A program made the position numbers and the translations under genes. Source: Winogradskyella thalassocola (lineage in GTDB: Bacteria; Bacteroidota; Bacteroidia; Flavobacteriales; Flavobacteriaceae). From it: DNA of 64,000 bases. Below, one piece after another: positions 42,469 through 52,421 of this stretch. The notes below the pieces were generated by a model, which worked only from the letters and a program-made list of their open reading frames with translations, searched no databases and had not been told where the DNA came from. The DNA lies in contig NZ_FNCZ01000004.1 of assembly GCF_900099995.1 (NCBI RefSeq), positions 124,001-188,000 on the forward strand, in the 5' to 3' direction. The stretch's first letter is position 1. The number at the start of each line of letters is the position of its first letter.

Positions 42469-45240
42469 TTAGAATTTTAAGATATAGTTAACTAAACTGT
42501 CATCGTGATCTAATTGTAATCTTTTACGTAATCTGTAACGTTTAGTCTCCACGCTTTTTATAGATATATTAAGCAATGGGGCCATTTCTTTAGAGGATAA
42601 ATTCAATCGTAAATAGGCACAAAACTTCAAATCATTAGGGGTTAAATCTGGGTGTGTTGCCTTAATTTTATCCATAAAATCTTTATCGGCATTATTAAAG
42701 GCTTCTTTAAAGAATTTCCAATCCTTATTATTATTCAAATTGGTATCAATTAGATCAATTGCACTTTCTATATCTTTATTGTTTCTAGTTCTTTTTAATT
42801 CCTTCTTTATTTTATTGAGCAACTCATTTTTCTTAATGATACTCATTGTAGAAATAACTAATTCTCTGTTTTTTCCTTCGATGTCTTGATTTAATTTTTC
42901 ATTCTTTATTTGAATGAGTGCGCGTTCACTTTTTATGTGCTCATGCTTAAGAATTCGCTCGTAGTAAAATTTATATACTTTATTCACTAAAAATGCAATT
43001 CCAACAAGAATTAACATGTAAAGTATAATGGCTAAATTTGAAATATACCAAGGTCTATTAACCTCAAAATGATATACAATTGAATTCTCCGTAAGTTGAT
43101 TTCCTACTTTTCCTTTAACCTCTAAAGTATAATCTCCAAATGATAAATTCTCGAATTGAACACTTGACACATGAGACCACTCACTCCATTTATCGGAAAG
43201 CCCTTCAATTTTATAACTATAACTAACATCTTGGAATTTATTGTATTCCGGAACAGAGAACCCGAATGACACTATACCCTTTTCATGTTCAAATGATCCA
43301 CTTTCTGTTAGAGGCAAATAATTAGAACTACCATCAACATCCTTTCTCATTATGGTATTGAGATGTATTGAATAGGTATTATTAGTTTCAATATTTGCTA
43401 AATCGAGCGTTAAATAACCATTTACAGTTCCTAAAATATATTTTTCATTTTCTATATGCTGTAAGTTCTCAAATCCCAGAACCCCTTTTCTAAGATCAGA
43501 AGGAATTGCGATGTCTGTAATTTGAGGAATATTCGTAAGATTATCATTAGTTATATAACTAATATTATTTTTAAAAAACAACCACAACTTACCTGTTTGA
43601 TCCACTACCATTTTCCCCGAAGTAAAGTTTTTAGACGTAATCAGATCTGTTAAAGCACTATTTTCAACAAATTTATGTTCAGCTTCTTTATAATTAAATA
43701 TTCCATTTTTTGAAGTATAGAGGATATCACCTTGGTAACTCTCTAAACTTGAACTATTCCCAATGGTCAATTCCGGTACATCGACTACCTCTAAAGTTTG
43801 AGTGAAATCAGAATTCATATTTAAGACAAATACCCCTTTGTACTCATGATTCACCATGATTTGATTAGAAGCATTGATTTCAAAAAAACGAGATGAGTTT
43901 TTAAAGTTTTCAATTTTATTTCTTACTTCCCAAGTATTGTTTTTATGCTCCAAAACATATAATCCATCATAGTTACCTTGAATTAATAGGTTATCATGAT
44001 TTGGAATTCTCTTAAAGTTCCAAGCGCCTAAATCTGAACTAATTTTTTCCACTTCATCCTTATCAACAATAAAGGTCCCCAAATGATGGCCACAGATAAG
44101 ACTTTCGTTGTTATGATTATATAAGCTCCATACCTGACCAGCAGTACCTTTTACAAAACTGAACGGTTCATCTACAGACTTTAATGACCTATAAAACAAG
44201 CCTTGATTTGTACCAACGTAAAGTAAATCCTTAAAAATAATGGTTGAGTACACAGTTCCTAAAACACCTTCATAATCAATAAATGTTCGAATTGGAGACG
44301 TCATATTTATACAGTTGATGCCATTATCTAAACCTGCCCAAACATTATGGTTAGTGTCCTCAAACAATGCCAAAACGGTATTATTGCTTAATCCTAATTT
44401 CTGATTTATTGTATAATCAAATTCGCCTTTATTATTAATTTTTATAATCCCATTAGAAATTGTACCAATAACAAAACTATTATCTTCAAGCCTTATACTA
44501 TTAAAGATATTTAACTTTTTTATACGCTCATTTGCTAAAATTCCCCATGGCTCTAACTGATTATTATTCAATTGAAAAAAGCCAGTATTTCGGGTAAGAA
44601 TCGTAAGCACATCATCTACAAAGAACATATTAATAACCCGATCTTCTACGACTACAGCATCATCTATTATTAATTTAGGTTGACCATCTTTTATAAGATA
44701 AATCCCTTCATTCGCAACATGATAATAAATAAGGTCATTGATATTGAAAACCTTGTAAATTATCTGCTCTGAAGTAATCGTTTTAAAATGCTCTGTTTTT
44801 TTATTATAGAAATATAGCGCATGACTAGATTGAAAAAGCACCCATTCATTAAAGTCTAGAATGTTCCAGATTTGATCATCATTTATAGAAGCTTCTTTTA
44901 GTTTCGGAATTAGCGACGTATAGTTCAGTAGTCCTTTTTCATCCTTTAACCAATACCCGAATTCCTCATAGCAACCTGTATAAATCCGATCATCAATAAC
45001 GTTCACAGCTCTCAATATCGTATTGTTTGGAGACGGATACGCCACCCAATTAGATCCATTATATTCTAAAAGGCCTTTGTTATTTGCCGCATAAATATAA
45101 TTATCCTCATTTTGAGAAATCATCCAATTTTGATTGTCTCCTCCATAATCTGAAGCTGTAAATTTTTCAATAGGGGGTAATTCTTGAGCAGGAATCATCA
45201 AGAATACATGTAGAAATAATATAAATATGAAGTGTCTCAT
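42469..45240 (-). CDS. Sensor propeller / Y_Y_Y / HTH transcriptional regulator
   Basis: A 923-residue one-protein regulator without kinase. Signal peptide 1-18, then ~650 residues of two-component-regulator propeller repeats (for example GLSNNTVLALFEDTNHNVWA near 280 and DQTGKLWLFFKNN near 540). A Y_Y_Y domain follows (YSYKIEGLSDKWSEWSHV near 690), then a membrane helix (~755-775), a coiled coil, and a C-terminal LuxR-like HTH: LRLNLSSKEMAPLLNISIKS then VETKRYRLRKRL. It senses a periplasmic ligand and binds DNA directly. Position upstream of susC makes it the probable local activator. Confidence 0.9.
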   Translation of the reverse strand: MRHFIFILFLHVFLMIPAQELPPIEKFTASDYGGDNQNWMISQNEDNYIYAANNKGLLEYNGSNWVAYPSPNNTILRAVNVIDDRIYTGCYEEFGYWLKDEKGLLNYTSLIPKLKEASINDDQIWNILDFNEWVLFQSSHALYFYNKKTEHFKTITSEQIIYKVFNINDLIYYHVANEGIYLIKDGQPKLIIDDAVVVEDRVINMFFVDDVLTILTRNTGFFQLNNNQLEPWGILANERIKKLNIFNSIRLEDNSFVIGTISNGIIKINNKGEFDYTINQKLGLSNNTVLALFEDTNHNVWAGLDNGINCINMTSPIRTFIDYEGVLGTVYSTIIFKDLLYVGTNQGLFYRSLKSVDEPFSFVKGTAGQVWSLYNHNNESLICGHHLGTFIVDKDEVEKISSDLGAWNFKRIPNHDNLLIQGNYDGLYVLEHKNNTWEVRNKIENFKNSSRFFEINASNQIMVNHEYKGVFVLNMNSDFTQTLEVVDVPELTIGNSSSLESYQGDILYTSKNGIFNYKEAEHKFVENSALTDLITSKNFTSGKMVVDQTGKLWLFFKNNISYITNDNLTNIPQITDIAIPSDLRKGVLGFENLQHIENEKYILGTVNGYLTLDLANIETNNTYSIHLNTIMRKDVDGSSNYLPLTESGSFEHEKGIVSFGFSVPEYNKFQDVSYSYKIEGLSDKWSEWSHVSSVQFENLSFGDYTLEVKGKVGNQLTENSIVYHFEVNRPWYISNLAIILYMLILVGIAFLVNKVYKFYYERILKHEHIKSERALIQIKNEKLNQDIEGKNRELVISTMSIIKKNELLNKIKKELKRTRNNKDIESAIDLIDTNLNNNKDWKFFKEAFNNADKDFMDKIKATHPDLTPNDLKFCAYLRLNLSSKEMAPLLNISIKSVETKRYRLRKRLQLDHDDSLVNYILKF

Positions 45241-45267
45241 CTGTGTTGTAAAGATAGTTTTAGATAA

Positions 45268-45305
45268 TGAACAAACAAAATGCCAGCTCTTTATGAACTG
45301 ACATT
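45268..45305 (-). terminator. Terminator of the glpDKF operon
   Basis: Hairpin AATGCCAG...CTGACATT (45279-45305, one mismatch); on the minus strand it is followed by a T-rich run (TTTTGTTTGTT). It lies 27 bp beyond the glpF stop. Confidence 0.7.
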
Positions 45306-45331
45306 AAAAATTATAAACTTAAAATACTAAA

Positions 45332-46060
45332 CTACGACAACGCAAGCATAAAAAAAGCTGCTAACGCTCCACCAGTTAATGGCCCTAAAACAGGAATCCA
45401 AGCATAAGACCAATCACTTTTTGCTTTATTTTTTATGGGTAAAATAGCATGCATAATTCGCGGTCCTAAATCTCTTGCCGGATTAATAGCATAACCAGTA
45501 GTACCACCTAAAGATAGACCAATAGACCAAACCAAAAAAGCAACAGGCAAAGCTCCTAAAGACCCTAAACCTATAACGGATTCAGTCTCTGTAATACTGG
45601 CATCCGAAAAATAAAATATCGTAAAGAGTAAGACAAACGTCCCGATCATTTCACTAAAAAAGTTTGAAAATGTATTTCTGATAGCTGGTGCCGTACAGAA
45701 CACTGCTTTCTTAGAATCTGCGTCTTCTGTTTCGTCAAAGTGATTCTTATAAGTTAACCAAACTGCAGAAGCCCCTATCATAGCTCCAATCATTTGCGCT
45801 AATATATACATTGGCACATCTGCCCAAGGAAATTTACCAGCAATTGCCACTGCCACCGTAACTGCCGGATTAATATGCGCTCCACTATATGGGCCTGCAA
45901 TAACAACAGCTACATAAACAGCCAAAGCCCAACCCGTAGTAATCACTATCCAACCACTATTATTACCAATGGTTTTATTGAGGACGACATTAGCCACAAC
46001 GCCTCCTCCGAGTAAAATTAAAATCGCTGTACCTATAATTTCTGCTATAAATGGTGTCAT
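45332..46060 (-). CDS. glpF: Glycerol uptake facilitator (aquaglyceroporin)
   Basis: A 242-residue MIP family channel with six helices and both NPA motifs: SGAHINPAVTVAVAIAG near 59-76 and GYAINPARDLGPRI near 193. The residue Asp after NPAR is the GlpF-type determinant of glycerol permeation. It lets glycerol diffuse across the inner membrane. It is the last gene of the glpD-glpK-glpF minus-strand operon, 15 bp after glpK. Confidence 0.95.
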   Translation of the reverse strand: MTPFIAEIIGTAILILLGGGVVANVVLNKTIGNNSGWIVITTGWALAVYVAVVIAGPYSGAHINPAVTVAVAIAGKFPWADVPMYILAQMIGAMIGASAVWLTYKNHFDETEDADSKKAVFCTAPAIRNTFSNFFSEMIGTFVLLFTIFYFSDASITETESVIGLGSLGALPVAFLVWSIGLSLGGTTGYAINPARDLGPRIMHAILPIKNKAKSDWSYAWIPVLGPLTGGALAAFFMLALS

Positions 46061-46075
46061 AATTTAAACGCTGTT

Positions 46076-47572
46076 TTAAATGTTTTTAGTCCAATACTCT
46101 AAAGCATCAATAGCTCTATACCAACCTTTAATATTGGTTTCAATTTCAGTTCTATCTTCTTTTGGACTAAACGTTTTATCCGCCTGCCAAATATCTTGAA
46201 TTTCTTCAGGACTTTCCCAATAACCAACAGCCAAACCTGCCAAAAACGCTGCTCCCATAGCAGTTGTTTCTACAACTTTAGGTCTTACAGTGACCGTGTT
46301 TAAAACATCCGATTGAAACTGCATCAGCATATTATTAATGGTTGCACCACCATCAACACGCAATTCTTTTATAGATATATCGGCATCAGCTTCCATAGCT
46401 TTCAAAATATCCATAGTCTGAAAAGCAATAGACTCTACAGCTGCTCTAGCGATATGCGCATCTGTACTCCCTCTTGTTAATCCAAACATAGTACCTTTTG
46501 CATGCTGATTCCAATGTGGCGCTCCCAAACCAGCAAAAGCCGGCACAAAATAGACACCATCTGTACTATCTACCGAAGCTGCTAATCTTTCGATATCTGA
46601 AGAATTTCTTATAATTTTCAAGCTATCTCGAAGCCACTGCACAACGGCTCCTGCTATAAAGACACTCCCTTCTAAGGCATAAGTTGTTTTTCCATTAATT
46701 TTCCAAGCTACAGTCGTCAATAAGTTATTTTTGGAAACGATTGGCTTCTCTCCAATATTCATTAACATAAAACAACCTGTACCATAAGTATTTTTAACCA
46801 TTCCTGGCTTCGTACACATTTGTCCAAATAATGCGGCTTGTTGGTCACCTGCAATTCCTGCAATAGGAATTTTAGTATCATAAAACGTCGATGTCGTATG
46901 ACCATAAACTTCACTAGAGGCTTTTACTTCTGGCAGCATACTTTTGGGAATGGTCAATAACTCCAATAATTCATCATCCCATTCCATGGTATTAATATTA
47001 AACATCAACGTTCTTGATGCGTTAGTGACATCTGTAACGTGTTGCTTGCCTTTGGTAAAATTCCAGACCAACCAACAATCAATGGTGCCTAAAATTAAAT
47101 CTCCTGCTTCGGCTTTTGCTCGTGCTCCATCAACATTATCTAGAATCCATTTCACTTTAGTTCCAGAAAAATAAGAATCTATCACCAATCCGGTTTTCTT
47201 CTTTATAAGTTCTGATTTACCTTCTTTTTTAAGTTGATCGCAATAATCTGAAGTTCTTTTATCTTGCCAAACAATAGCGTTGTAAACGGGTTCGCCTGTG
47301 TTTTTATCCCAAACCACAACGGTTTCACGTTGGTTCGTAATACCAATAGCCGCGATATGTTCTACATCCAATCCTTTTTTAGCAATAGCTTCTGCAGCAA
47401 CTCCTGCTTGTGACGACCAAATTTCTCTTGGATCGTGTTCTACCCAGCCAGGTTTATGAAAATATTGTGTAAACTCTTTTTGAGCAATCGAAATAATATG
47501 ACCTTTTTTATCAAAAACAATCGCCCTAGAACTGGTAGTCCCTTGATCTAGGGATAAAATGTATTTTCCCAT
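46076..47572 (-). CDS. glpK: Glycerol kinase
   Basis: A 498-residue FGGY kinase that phosphorylates glycerol to sn-glycerol 3-phosphate with ATP. Seen: [20 protein letters not shown] at the N-terminus, [19 protein letters not shown] near 77, [29 protein letters not shown] near 238, [12 protein letters not shown], and [20 protein letters not shown] near 348. All conserved catalytic positions appear present. Middle of the glpDKF operon; traps the glycerol entering by GlpF and passes it to GlpD. Confidence 0.97.
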   Translation of the reverse strand: MGKYILSLDQGTTSSRAIVFDKKGHIISIAQKEFTQYFHKPGWVEHDPREIWSSQAGVAAEAIAKKGLDVEHIAAIGITNQRETVVVWDKNTGEPVYNAIVWQDKRTSDYCDQLKKEGKSELIKKKTGLVIDSYFSGTKVKWILDNVDGARAKAEAGDLILGTIDCWLVWNFTKGKQHVTDVTNASRTLMFNINTMEWDDELLELLTIPKSMLPEVKASSEVYGHTTSTFYDTKIPIAGIAGDQQAALFGQMCTKPGMVKNTYGTGCFMLMNIGEKPIVSKNNLLTTVAWKINGKTTYALEGSVFIAGAVVQWLRDSLKIIRNSSDIERLAASVDSTDGVYFVPAFAGLGAPHWNQHAKGTMFGLTRGSTDAHIARAAVESIAFQTMDILKAMEADADISIKELRVDGGATINNMLMQFQSDVLNTVTVRPKVVETTAMGAAFLAGLAVGYWESPEEIQDIWQADKTFSPKEDRTEIETNIKGWYRAIDALEYWTKNI

Positions 47573-47625
47573 AACTTAGTGTTTATTTAGTAGTTAACCG
47601 AAGTAGAGTTCGGAATAAATTCTTG

Positions 47626-49191
47626 TTATTTTAAAATATATTGATCTGCAATCTGTATAAATTCTGAAATTTGCTTAGCACGCCAGTCTTCCGTTTCATT
47701 TAATTCTACTCGTACTAATTCTCCTACCAATGGAGCAATCTCAATGGCTGCTTTTGCATCTAAAAATAGTATTCGCACACGTCTTGCTAAAACATCTTCA
47801 ATGCTTCTAGCCATTTCATGTCTTACAGCCCAAACGACTTCTGCTTTTGTAAATTCTAATCTTGGATGTAAAAGTTCGCCTAATTCAGGATTTTCTTCAA
47901 TAAGCTGAGCAATTCCTTTTTGGTCTGTTCCGTAAATATATAGATGATTTGCACGATCTACTTTTCCGTTAGATCCATGAATTAATAAATTATGCGTTTT
48001 ACATTCCGCGTTTGGTAACTTCCTTAATTCTATTATTTTATTCACGGTATCTTGTGCCATCCTTCTGTATGTTGTCCATTTTCCGCCTGTGATTGTAACG
48101 AGTTCTGAATCTGAAACGATGATTTTATGACTTCGTGATATTTCTTTTGTTTTTTCAGATTTATCCTTTGGAGCTGCTAATGGTCTCAAACCTGCAAAAA
48201 TGCTTAACACATCATCTTTACTTACTTTTTTATTAAGATATCTGTTTGCGGTTTCTAACACAAAATCGATTTCTTTATCTAATGGTTTTGGCTCTAAACT
48301 ATGACTATCTAATAAGGTATCTGTAGTACCAACCACAACTCTATTATGCCATGGCACTAAAAACAACACACGTCCATCATCTGTTTTCGGAATCATTATA
48401 GCATCGTTTCCTGGTAAAAATGACTTATCAAAAACCAAATGAATACCTTGACTTGGGCGAATACTATTTTCTGCAGATACATTATCCATCTGTAACACTT
48501 CATCAGAGAAAACACCAGTAGCATTCACGACTACTTTAGCATTTAAAGTATATTCAACACTAGTTTCAGTATCAATAGCTACGACTCCATCAACGAGTCC
48601 TTTTTCATTTTTTTGAAGGTTCTTAACCTTAAAATGATTTAAAACTGTTGCTCCGTTTTCAATACAACTTTGTGCAATATTAACAGCCAATCTCGAATCG
48701 TCAAATTGACCATCATGATAAACAACACCTCCTTTTAACTTATCTGTTTTTAACGTAGACAATCTAGAAATGGTTTCTTTTTTCTTAATTCTTGTAGATT
48801 TTCCAAAACTTAATTTACCAGCCAAGAAATCATAAACCTTCATCCCAACGGTGTAGAAAAAATTATCCCACCATCTATAATTCGGAATAATAAAAGACTG
48901 ATTACTCACCAAGTGTGACGCATTTTTAAGCATCAAACCTCTTTCATACAAAGCTTCACGCACCAAATCAATATTACCTTGTGCTAAATAGCGTACTCCA
49001 CCATGAACCAGTTTTGTACTTCTACTCGATGTGCCTTTAGCAAAATCAACTTGCTCTAGCAATAAGGTTTTGTAACCACGGGTTGCACAATCTAAGGCGA
49101 CACCCAATCCGGTTGCACCACCTCCAATGATAATAACATCCCAATTTTTGGTGGTATTTAACTGATCTACTAAAGCTTTTCTCTTGAACAA
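47626..49191 (-). CDS. glpD: Glycerol-3-phosphate dehydrogenase (quinone-linked)
   Basis: A 521-residue FAD enzyme that oxidises glycerol 3-phosphate to dihydroxyacetone phosphate and passes electrons to the quinone pool at the inner membrane. Seen: FAD motif DVIIIGGGATGLGVALDCAT at residues 19-38, GTSSRSTKLVHGGVRYLAQG near 55, VVNATGVFSDE, and GLRPLAAPKDK, with the DAO C-terminal domain (TKAEVVWAVRHEMARSIEDV near 455). First gene of glpDKF; its promoter overlaps two TTTCA-type palindromes at 49216-49250, probably GlpR sites. Confidence 0.97.
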   Translation of the reverse strand: MFKRKALVDQLNTTKNWDVIIIGGGATGLGVALDCATRGYKTLLLEQVDFAKGTSSRSTKLVHGGVRYLAQGNIDLVREALYERGLMLKNASHLVSNQSFIIPNYRWWDNFFYTVGMKVYDFLAGKLSFGKSTRIKKKETISRLSTLKTDKLKGGVVYHDGQFDDSRLAVNIAQSCIENGATVLNHFKVKNLQKNEKGLVDGVVAIDTETSVEYTLNAKVVVNATGVFSDEVLQMDNVSAENSIRPSQGIHLVFDKSFLPGNDAIMIPKTDDGRVLFLVPWHNRVVVGTTDTLLDSHSLEPKPLDKEIDFVLETANRYLNKKVSKDDVLSIFAGLRPLAAPKDKSEKTKEISRSHKIIVSDSELVTITGGKWTTYRRMAQDTVNKIIELRKLPNAECKTHNLLIHGSNGKVDRANHLYIYGTDQKGIAQLIEENPELGELLHPRLEFTKAEVVWAVRHEMARSIEDVLARRVRILFLDAKAAIEIAPLVGELVRVELNETEDWRAKQISEFIQIADQYILK

Positions 49192-49215
49192 AATGTTTTA
49201 TTTGTATTACAATTA

Positions 49216-49250
49216 GTTTCAAATGTAAACAAATTATTTCAAAATGAAAC
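49216..49250. promoter_or_regulatory. Tandem palindromes over the glpD promoter, probable GlpR operators
   Basis: GTTTCAAATGTAAAC (49216-49230) and TTTCAAAATGAAAC (49237-49250), spaced 21 bp, with a half site cgaaact at 49255. On the minus strand TACATTTG (49220-49227) is an exact -7 box inside the first palindrome. Confidence 0.6.
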
Positions 49251-49320
49251 AAAACGAAACTAAAATTTGATCACAAATGAAGATTTACGAAAAAATTAAC
49301 TTCACTTTCTTTCGTTTTAT

Positions 49321-49328
49321 TATATTTG
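49321..49328 (+). promoter_or_regulatory. -7 promoter box of glpR
   Basis: TATATTTG, exact TAnnTTTG match 42 bp before the ATG at 49370. It argues against the longer reading from 49277. Confidence 0.5.
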
Positions 49329-49369
49329 TTCTTTCCCGCTTTGAACAACCATTAGAAAAAAAATATTAC

Positions 49370-50131
49370 ATGAAGAGACATCAAGACATACTAGATCGAC
49401 TAACAAAAGAGAAACATCTTGAAGTTTTAGAACTGTGTGAGATGTTAAACGTCTCTGCTGTTACCATCAGAAAAGATTTAAAATTTCTGGAACAAAAAGG
49501 ATTACTTCACAGAACACACGGAGGAGCTTCTATAGAAAACCCATACATTAATGAACGTACGGTTTTAGATAAAGAGAAAATCTCGGTAGAGGAAAAAAAC
49601 GGTATAGCCCAAATGGCTGCCACCCGTATTGTTGAAAATGACTCTATTTTAATTGCTTCGGGAACAACCGTACAAGCCTTTTCAAAATACATTCAACCCA
49701 AAAACAAACTGACAGTAATTACGTCTTCGCTTCATGTGGTTCTGCACCTTATAAATGATAAAAATATTGAAATTTTACAGCTAGGTGGTTATATACGCCA
49801 CAGTTCTGCCTCTGTAATCGGAAATTACGCGGAATATATTTTGCAAAATGTATCTTGTAGTAAATTGTTTTTAGGTGTTGATGGAATTGATTTGGAATAC
49901 GGACTTTCTACCACAAACCTAGAAGAAGCTGAATTAAACAAGAAAATGCTAAATGCAGCTCAAAAAGTGATTGTCTTAGCAGATTCTTCAAAATTCGGAA
50001 AAAAGAGTTTTGCTCGTATATGCGATCTTTCACGTGTGGATGAAATTATAACAGACAGTGGTATTTCTGATATAAAACGAAAAAAATTAGAAGAAAAAGA
50101 AATCAAAGTCACGATTGTAAATGGCTTATAA
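49370..50131 (+). CDS. glpR: DeoR/GlpR family transcriptional repressor
   Basis: A 253-residue DeoR regulator with an N-terminal helix-turn-helix (LEVLELCEMLNVSAVTIRKD, then LKFLEQKGLLHRTHGGA) and a C-terminal sugar-phosphate-binding domain with SILIASGTTVQAF near 98, VSCSKLFLGVDGID near 165 and VLADSSKFGKKSFA near 205. The ATG at 49370 starts exactly where family members do; the upstream 31 residues of the open frame are not conserved and lie before the promoter box. It is divergent from glpD, so repression of glpDKF relieved by glycerol 3-phosphate is the expected role. Confidence 0.88.
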   Translation: MKRHQDILDRLTKEKHLEVLELCEMLNVSAVTIRKDLKFLEQKGLLHRTHGGASIENPYINERTVLDKEKISVEEKNGIAQMAATRIVENDSILIASGTTVQAFSKYIQPKNKLTVITSSLHVVLHLINDKNIEILQLGGYIRHSSASVIGNYAEYILQNVSCSKLFLGVDGIDLEYGLSTTNLEEAELNKKMLNAAQKVIVLADSSKFGKKSFARICDLSRVDEIITDSGISDIKRKKLEEKEIKVTIVNGL

Positions 50132-50159
50132 ATTTGAATTAACTTAAACAACTTTTAAA

Positions 50160-51659
50160 ATGAAACACGTCGTAGCATTACTAGTTTTTGCTTTATTATT
50201 TTCATGTCATTCAGAAAAGAAGAAAAGTGAAACTTCTTCAGAAGATATGGCAATGCAGAATGTAAAACCAAACATTCTTTTAATTGTTATCGATGACCAA
50301 GGTTATGCGGATTTTTCGCCTTTTGACAACTTTGACACCTCTGTTTCTAGTCCAAATATCGCACGATTAGGGAAATCTGGTACGGTTTACTCACAAGCCT
50401 ACGTTACAGCACCAGTTTGTAGTCCATCTAGAGCAGGAATTATTACAGGAAAAAATCAATTTCGCTGGGATAAACCTGCTAGTTGGGGACCAGGTTTGCC
50501 TGATGATGTAAAAACAATTCCTGAATATTTAAAAGAAGCCGGTTACCACACAGCGCGTATTGGTAAAAATGACTTAGGTCAAAATTTTCATAAAAATGAC
50601 GTTAGGGAATATCCGTTACAGCATGGTTATGATGAGTTTTTAGGCTTTTCTGCACATGCTCACGATTATTGGGCAAATTCTCAAAGTATAAAAGATCGCA
50701 CTCCAGATCCTTATGGCACGAGTGCTTTACTTGGACCTTTAATGCATAATATGGGAGAAAAAAGTTACGAAGCCGGTTATCTTACCGATATTTTAACAGA
50801 CGAATCCATTGACTACTTAAAACGCAAACACGACAAACCTTTCTTTTTAACGTTATCTTATAGTGCTGTTCATCATTTAATTCACGAAGTACCAAAAAAG
50901 TATTTAGACAAGTTTAATGTTAAAGAGATTGCCAACTATGATCCCGATAGTTTAGTTGCTTTTGGAAATCATAAAGCTGGGAGTTATTCTGCATACTACG
51001 ACAAATACTCTCGAGTTGGCGCCATAAACACAGACGACTTACGAAAATACTACTTAGCCAATTTAAATTGTTTAGACGGTAATATTGGTCGTGTTTTAGA
51101 TGCTTTAAATGAAACCGGATTAGACAAAAACACCTTAGTTGTATTTGTATCAGATAATGGTGGCTCTCCGCTTACAGGTGCAAATAACGCACCATTAACA
51201 GGTGGTAAATACTCTCTTTGGGAAGGTGGCATCAGAGTGCCGATGGCAGTAAGTTGGCCAGGGCATGTGGAGGCTGGTAAAATTGAAAACCGTTACGTGT
51301 CTGCATTAGATATTCTACCAACGTTAACGGACGCTGCAGGAATTACTATCACTGATAAGGATATTGATGGCATCAGTTTACTTGAACCCAAAGATGAACG
51401 CTTATTAGTTTGGAAATGGCAAAAAACTTGGGCTGCACGACAAGGCAAATGGAAAATAACGAATGCTAAGGAAAATCACTGGAAGAGTGAACCATCAGTA
51501 CAGTATATTGCTCCAATTAGAGACGATTTAACTATCAAATTATTTGATATTGAAGCTGACCCAGGAGAACGCAATGATGTCTCAGCTCAACATCCTGAAA
51601 TTGTTAAAGAACTTCAAACCGCATACGATGCATGGTGTGAAGCACACATTGCAAAGTAA
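50160..51659 (+). CDS. Type I sulfatase lipoprotein
   Basis: A 499-residue arylsulfatase-type enzyme with a lipoprotein leader (VFALLFSC, Cys at 16). Metal-binding NILLIVIDDQGYADFSP near 38 and the formylglycine motif VCSPSRAGIITG with Cys87 identify a Cys-type sulfatase needing an anaerobic/aerobic FGly-maturation enzyme, not seen here. VFVSDNGGSPLTGANNAPLT near 325 supplies further active-site residues. It hydrolyses a sulfate ester, probably of a sugar. It follows glpR by 28 bp and may share its transcript, so glycerol and sulfate-ester use could be linked. Sulfatase subfamily not assigned. Confidence 0.92.
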   Translation: MKHVVALLVFALLFSCHSEKKKSETSSEDMAMQNVKPNILLIVIDDQGYADFSPFDNFDTSVSSPNIARLGKSGTVYSQAYVTAPVCSPSRAGIITGKNQFRWDKPASWGPGLPDDVKTIPEYLKEAGYHTARIGKNDLGQNFHKNDVREYPLQHGYDEFLGFSAHAHDYWANSQSIKDRTPDPYGTSALLGPLMHNMGEKSYEAGYLTDILTDESIDYLKRKHDKPFFLTLSYSAVHHLIHEVPKKYLDKFNVKEIANYDPDSLVAFGNHKAGSYSAYYDKYSRVGAINTDDLRKYYLANLNCLDGNIGRVLDALNETGLDKNTLVVFVSDNGGSPLTGANNAPLTGGKYSLWEGGIRVPMAVSWPGHVEAGKIENRYVSALDILPTLTDAAGITITDKDIDGISLLEPKDERLLVWKWQKTWAARQGKWKITNAKENHWKSEPSVQYIAPIRDDLTIKLFDIEADPGERNDVSAQHPEIVKELQTAYDAWCEAHIAK

Positions 51660-51687
51660 ATAGCCTTTTTGCCCTTGATATTTGAAT

Positions 51688-51724
51688 AAAAAAACCTGTA
51701 AAGTTGAACTTCACAGGTTTTTTT
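51688..51724. terminator. Bidirectional terminator
   Basis: AAACCTGT/ACAGGTTT stem extended inward by AAGTT/GAACTT, with A and T runs on either side. Serves the convergent sulfatase and FKBP genes. Confidence 0.9.
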
Positions 51725-51742
51725 ATTCTAGGTAAGTAGGTC

Positions 51743-52171
51743 TTATTTAATCTCTACTAATTCTAGATCAAATACTAATTCTTGTCCTGCTAAAGGATGA
51801 TTTCCATCTACAACAATATGGTCATCATTAACCTCTACAATTTTAAAAGGGTGCTCATTACCTTGCGCATCTTTAGACACTAAACCCAAACCTACTTCTG
51901 GCTTTACTTCTTCCGGAAGTTGTGCATTATCTACTTTATGAAATAATTCTTGTCTTACCTCACCATATGCTTCAGCCACAGGAATATCTACTGTTTTTTT
52001 ATCGTTCACTTTCATATCAATGACAGCACTCTCAAAACCAGGAATCAACATGCCTTGACCTAAGGTAAACTCTAATGGCTCACGCTCTAAAGAACTATCA
52101 AAGACTTGTCCGTTTTTTAATTTTCCTGTGTAATGAACTTTTACTGTATCATTTTCTTTTACTATACTCAT
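51743..52171 (-). CDS. FKBP-type peptidyl-prolyl isomerase (SlpA/SlyD-like)
   Basis: A 142-residue FKBP: VKENDTVKVHYTGKLKNGQV at the N-terminus, FDSSLEREPLEFTLGQGMLI, PGFESAVIDM, then an inserted-in-flap domain (residues ~65-125, AEAYGEVRQELFHKV...QGNEHPFKIVEV) and NHPLAGQELVFDLELVEI at the end. It catalyses cis-trans isomerisation of prolyl bonds and acts as a chaperone in the cytoplasm. I choose the ATG at 52171 (MSIVKEND); five more residues are possible from 52186. It lacks the His-rich metal tail of E. coli SlyD. Confidence 0.9.
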   Translation of the reverse strand: MSIVKENDTVKVHYTGKLKNGQVFDSSLEREPLEFTLGQGMLIPGFESAVIDMKVNDKKTVDIPVAEAYGEVRQELFHKVDNAQLPEEVKPEVGLGLVSKDAQGNEHPFKIVEVNDDHIVVDGNHPLAGQELVFDLELVEIK

Positions 52172-52421
52172 ACTTCTTGTTTTCATTTATTTATGCTACA
52201 AAACTATTATTTCTAAGACAGAATAAAGAATGAAACCTAATATTTTCGGTGTATTTAAGAAAAACTTAACGTGAAATATTAACCGTTTGATGTAAAATTA
52301 GGAACATACCTAGGTAAGACACTTAAAATTTTATAACTGTAAGAAATTGAAAAACATTTCGACTACCTTTATCTTGAAAACAGTTAGACAAATCAATTAT
52401 ATTAAGAAAGGACTATTAACT

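Noticed and set aside
49277..49369. Longer N-terminus for GlpR
   Set aside because: It precedes the -7 box at 49321 and adds 31 residues not found in DeoR proteins.
52306..52316. ATACCTAGGTA as a third copy of the ATACC/GGTAT operator
   Set aside because: Short palindrome without the spacer seen at 896-913; chance cannot be excluded.
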